DNA from: Saccoglossus kowalevskii
Lineage: Eukaryota > Hemichordata > Enteropneusta > Harrimaniidae
Assembly: GCF_000003605.2 (NCBI RefSeq)
Contig: NW_003108629.1
Coordinates: forward strand, 1-11,407
Length of the DNA stretch: 11,407 nt
Direction of reading: 5' to 3'
This document shows, in pieces, positions 9,252 to 11,407 of this stretch. The notes beneath the pieces were generated by a model that saw nothing but the letters and a program-made list of their open reading frames with translations, searched no databases and was not told the origin of the DNA. Both the position numbers and the translations under genes were made by a program. Each line of letters starts with the position of its first letter. The first letter of the stretch is position 1.

Positions 9252-9263
9252 GGGCGCTTACCC
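9252..9263. promoter_or_regulatory. Left subterminal near-palindrome, possible transposase-binding site
   Basis: GGGCGCTTACCC is a near match to GGGCGCTTGCCC at 10561-10572 and to the 12-mers inside both TIRs. The role is inferred from position and repetition only. Confidence 0.4.
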
Positions 9264-9529
9264 GAGTACCACCCCAAAACAGATTTTAAAAAGTTGTTTT
9301 TGTGATCGTATGATAAGGTCAAATAAAGGAATGCTTTCGTACACTTTGTACACGTACTTATTTCTTGATTTATGCGAGGTTTCAATAAACGTGAGCACTC
9401 GGTCAAGATCTGTGGGAACACTAAGACACGGGGTCGAATTTCAAGAATAAAACTTGTTTTATGTCAGCGAATGAAGTTGTATTACTCACTGAAATTGACT
9501 ACAAACTATGGTAAATATTGTAATCAATG

Positions 9530-9551
9530 CACGGTTACATTAGTAACCGTG
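9530..9551. repeat. Perfect 9-bp hairpin inside the TIR element
   Basis: CACGGTTAC (9530-9538) and GTAACCGTG (9543-9551) pair exactly around ATTA. TGCA words on both outer sides (9528-9531 and 9557-9560) loosely extend the symmetry. The role is unknown. Confidence 0.6.
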
Positions 9552-9608
9552 ATCAGTGCAAGTCGAAACGGCCGGGAAAAACTACCGCTTGTAATCCAAG
9601 TAGGCGAT

Positions 9609-9787
9609 GACCTCATTAGCATAATTTTGTTCATGCACGTATTGATACATCGCATCGTAATTACTGAAGAATAGCAGACAGGGTTATGAAACAAAAAAAA
9701 ACTTTTATTACTGATACATAAAAAACAGACTGAAAATGAACTCTGGTCGACCTCATTAACATGATTTATTCACGCACCCACATACAA
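9609..9787. repeat. Diverged direct repeat, ~38 bp, 140 bp apart
   Basis: GACCTCATTAGCATAATTTT at 9609 and GACCTCATTAACATGATTTA at 9749 share their first ten bases exactly. They continue with TTCATGCAC against TTCACGCAC after a small indel, ending near ATACA in both. It is an internal duplication within the TIR element, just upstream of the HIRAN fragment. Confidence 0.45.
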
Positions 9788-9808
9788 GACAAAATTATGA
9801 TGCAACAA

Positions 9809-9962
9809 GTTCCCATCGTCGGCATGCCTCATTATGGTTATCGTAATGGACTTGAGGTCGGCAAAATGTTTTTTTCTTCAACGACAGAAAAATAATCCAC
9901 ATGACCGTAATGCCATAGCTGTGATGAGGGATGGAAAGAAAGTAGCAATGTCTCAAAAGTGC
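9809..9962 (+). pseudogene. Broken HIRAN-domain fragment carried in the TIR element
   Basis: Two adjacent + frames carry a HIRAN signature. The first (9809-9892) reads VPIVGMPHYGYRNGLEVGK and then stops at TAA 9893. The second, one base shifted (9894-9962), reads NNPHDRNAIAVMRDGKKVA before TAG at 9963. The order G..Y..(N)G, (E)NNPhDrNAiaV, dG..Vg is the core of HIRAN, the domain that in HLTF/Rad5 binds free 3' DNA ends and that also occurs alone or beside nucleases. The shift falls at an A5 run and looks like a single extra A. After the TAG, VLALVHSQLA (from 9959, frame of the first segment) could be the continuation, giving a second shift, with a final TAA at 10070-10072. The first frame is open back to 9740, with ATGs at 9761, 9797 and 9800. 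The copy is non-functional unless the breaks are assembly errors. It may be a captured host fragment or a decayed element-encoded protein. Confidence 0.6.
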
Positions 9963-10560
9963 TAGCTCTCGTTCACAGTCAGCTGGCATCGTTGTCGCTG
10001 GGTGTACATGATAGAGGGAAGTTGTGCAACCAAATTTGCCGAGTTCGCAGTTTTTCGCCGATAAAAAAATAACTAAGGCAAAAACTCACGGTTTTTCAGT
10101 ATTTTTGTAATAAAGACATTATCCTCTATCAATAATCCGCCCCAAATAGAAACATTTCCACTAATTCTTGTGTTTTTTTGACGTTTTTCGAAAAACCTGC
10201 GATTAGGCTGCGAAAGTAGAACATTCCGGAGGGGGTGAAACGGAAGAGCAAAACTGAACGCGTATTTTGACCTCTACGTGGCCAACCAATGGCTGGACAC
10301 GGATACGTTTTTGGTCGTTGCCAAAGAGTCCCGCGTCCATTGCCTGGCGATGCTCTTCCAATGAGTTTTTACGTAAAACACAAACAAAACCACACACTCC
10401 AAAAAGAGAACTACCGTAACAAACGCACTATTTAAATAAATCAAACGCGTTCGTTTTTAACAAATAAAACTTTATTGTTGACCTAATTCTTGGCTAAAAA
10501 TCACTCTGGGCGTTTAACCGAAGATGTCCCCAACATGTAACTTTTGTGAAAACAGGGGGT

Positions 10561-10572
10561 GGGCGCTTGCCC
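10561..10572. promoter_or_regulatory. Right subterminal near-palindrome, possible transposase-binding site
   Basis: GGGCGCTTGCCC (GGGC arms pairing with GCCC) lies 6 bp inside the right TIR and matches the left subterminal 12-mer at 9252 except for one base. A binding role is inferred. Confidence 0.4.
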
Positions 10573-10578
10573 AGGGAG

Positions 10579-10604
10579 GGGCGCGTGCCCGGGGTAATAC
10601 GGTA
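10579..10604 (-). repeat. Right terminal inverted repeat (26 bp)
   Basis: It starts with GGGCGCGTGCCC (10579-10590) and ends GGGGTAATACGGTA, the exact reverse complement of the left terminus. The next base after the final TA is ordinary AT-rich intron. Confidence 0.92.
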
Positions 10605-11391
10605 AATTGTAAAAATCGCTAGCTGAAAATATTCAAAGTTTATACTACTGGGTATATTCAGTTGTATATAATAAATGTGCAATAAACTGTCAAGATATTA
10701 TGTGCCTTTAAAAAACTGCACTACGGTATATAATTAGCTAACACCCCTCCACCCCTCTGTTACATGTGTTCTGTTCACCGGAGAAAACAGAATTTATTAC
10801 ACATTGAATAATTAACTCTTCTACTTATCAGTTGAGTCTGCTGTCACTCTGGAATATTCAAATTCTTGGTTTTCTTATATAATTGTCATTGATAATCTTT
10901 CAAATTTGGTAACAATTTTGCCCCTTCTTCTACATCAACAAAGCAATTGTGACCCGTGGCACAGATTATTGTGTTCGCAGTGCGCATGCTTTGGGCCCTT
11001 GTTCCGTACTCCACAACGTAAGCGTCATCACAGTGAGGTCGGTTACAGTTTGTTTCATGCAAGGTAAGTTCAGTACCATCAATGAGGTTTGTCAATCAAA
11101 CTTCATTGATGGTGCTGAGCGTTGTTTGTATTCAAAGCCCACACATAGGCATCGCTACCAGATATATACACCAGCTACACCAAGCCATACTAACCCAGCG
11201 ACTGCTCAGATTGCAAAGTATATGTACACACTCCCATCCCACCATGTCATGCGCTGTAATATGCAATTACAATTCTGCTTCCCTCATAACTCTGGATGTT
11301 TTCTTGACATGGCCATATGAAATGATGGTACACCATATCTACATGATGAACTGTGCTATTAAAGTTACACCAATTTTTCTTTATATTTCAG
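10605..11391 (+). other. Last part of the large intron, before the Ig3 continuation exon
   Basis: Open frames on both strands (10949-11320 on +, 10886-11095 on -) overlap each other and show no recognisable domain, and the minus one begins only at a TTG directly after a stop. The one structured feature is the hairpin at 11057-11131. The stretch ends with the polypyrimidine tract and acceptor CAATTTTTCTTTATATTTCAG, its AG at 11390-11391. Confidence 0.6.
11057..11131 (+). ncRNA. Long RNA hairpin, pre-miRNA-sized, role unproven
   Basis: The arms 11068-11091 and 11097-11120 are 24 bases each. On the + strand RNA they pair over their full length, counting three G:U wobbles, around a 5-base loop (TCAAT). 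The core is ACCATCAATGA against TCATTGATGGT. After a four-position internal mismatch, a second helix of 7 pairs (11057-11063 with 11125-11131, two of them wobbles) extends it to about 75 nt. The three wobbles in the main stem become A:C mismatches on the minus strand, so the host-gene strand makes the better hairpin. The tiny loop is smaller than usual for an animal pre-miRNA, so a foldback repeat is the main alternative. Confidence 0.35.
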
Positions 11392-11407
11392 TCGGAATCC
11401 TGACTAT
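11392..11407 (+). CDS. Start of the next exon: continuation of the Ig3 domain (partial at window edge)
   Basis: After the acceptor TTATATTTCAG, the base T completes the Ser codon left by the 4784-4934 exon (AG|T). The next codons read Arg-Asn-Pro-Asp-Tyr before the window ends. In the DCC/neogenin alignment this is the C' to D region after K-D-G-x-x, where a short polar stretch precedes the GGxL.I E strand, so the reading is consistent but short. The rest of Ig3, including its second cysteine, lies beyond the window. Confidence 0.65.

Larger units (their letters stand above)
9188..10604. mobile_element. DNA transposon with perfect 26-bp TIRs and TA ends (probably non-autonomous)
   Basis: TACCGTATTACCCCGGGC followed by ACGCGCCC (9188-9213) is matched exactly by its reverse complement at 10579-10604. 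The outermost TA on each side is what a TA target-site duplication would leave, which suggests the Tc1/mariner/pogo (IS630-like) superfamily; that class is inferred from ends alone. The element is 1417 bp and locally GC-richer than the host intron. Subterminal 12-mers of form GGGC-N4-RCCC occur twice at each end. I recognise no transposase or DDE motif in the open frames (for example 9372-9674 on the + strand, and 10203-10397 on the minus strand). The centre contains a broken HIRAN-domain reading frame (9809-9962). Confidence 0.8.
4935..11391 (+). other. Large intron (6457 bp) inside the Ig3 domain, phase 2, filled with repeats
   Basis: The donor is GTAAAT at 4935. The acceptor is the T-rich tract ending TTATATTTCAG at 11391. 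The Ser codon AG|T, followed by Arg-Asn-Pro-Asp-Tyr, continues the Ig3 reading in frame, which supports joining the exons across this distance. Positions 4935-6780 hold only short inverted and direct repeats. From about 6781 to 10604 much of the intron is repeat-derived: a foldback/MITE-like stretch, a roughly 1.27-kb repeat element and a 1.4-kb TIR element, each listed separately. No second gene is supported inside it. Confidence 0.65.

Noticed and set aside
10130-10397. Open frames on the minus strand in the right half of the TIR element, including a stretch reading KNVKKTQELVEMFLFGADY
   Set aside because: Several minus frames are open together because the segment is GC-richer. I could not connect any to a known transposase or HIRAN partner, so no gene is called.
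10949-11320. 123-codon open frame on the + strand, overlapping a 69-codon minus frame at 10886-11095
   Set aside because: No domain similarity. The hairpin at 11057-11131 crosses both, and the minus frame starts only at TTG directly after a stop.
1-11407. CRISPR arrays, tRNA or rRNA genes, bacterial operons
   Set aside because: No spaced identical repeats of CRISPR type, no cloverleaf or rRNA core seen, and the split genes with GT-AG introns show that this is animal DNA.

Overview
The window is animal genomic DNA, eukaryotic and intron-rich, about two-thirds A+T by eye. It has no bacterial features. It contains one gene that I can support: a short run of exons on the + strand encoding consecutive immunoglobulin-like domains. 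The exons at 3198-3300, 3564-3748, 4784-4934 and 11392-11407 (cut by the window edge) all have GT...AG introns and compatible phases (1-2-1-2). Together they read as one Ig domain plus the first half of the next. The best match I can make from knowledge of the family is Ig2 and the start of Ig3 of the DCC/neogenin/Frazzled/UNC-40 netrin-receptor family. The exon lengths, the large repeat-filled intron and the repeat types suggest a marine invertebrate, either a lophotrochozoan or a non-vertebrate deuterostome such as a hemichordate or amphioxus. I cannot fix the species.

Layout. Positions 1-3197 are non-coding and read as the intron upstream of the first visible exon. They hold an AT-rich cruciform (2203-2245), a three-copy 91-bp tandem array (2428-2689), a short hairpin, and a 13-bp direct repeat bracketing a 158-bp segment just before the exon. 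Introns of 263 bp and 1035 bp follow. The last intron is 6457 bp (4935-11391) and is mostly transposon debris: a foldback/MITE-like stretch (about 6781-6970); a roughly 1.27-kb non-autonomous element with a GTCCCCGTT/AACGGGGAC terminal hairpin and internal 140/416-bp repeats (7040-8306); and a 1417-bp element with perfect 26-bp terminal inverted repeats and TA ends (9188-10604). A 75-nt hairpin lies at 11057-11131, shortly before the final exon.

The most unusual content is inside the 9188-10604 element. A broken reading frame there carries a recognisable HIRAN-domain signature (NNPHDRNAIAV followed by DGKKVA). HIRAN is the DNA-end-binding domain of HLTF/Rad5. I recognise no transposase in the element, so it looks like a non-autonomous or decayed TIR element carrying a HIRAN fragment. 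Near-palindromic GGGC-N4-RCCC 12-mers sit twice at each end, as expected of transposase-binding sites.

The only functional link between parts is structural. The repeats sit in introns of the Ig-domain gene, and splicing should remove them. Nothing here suggests an operon or a multi-gene system.
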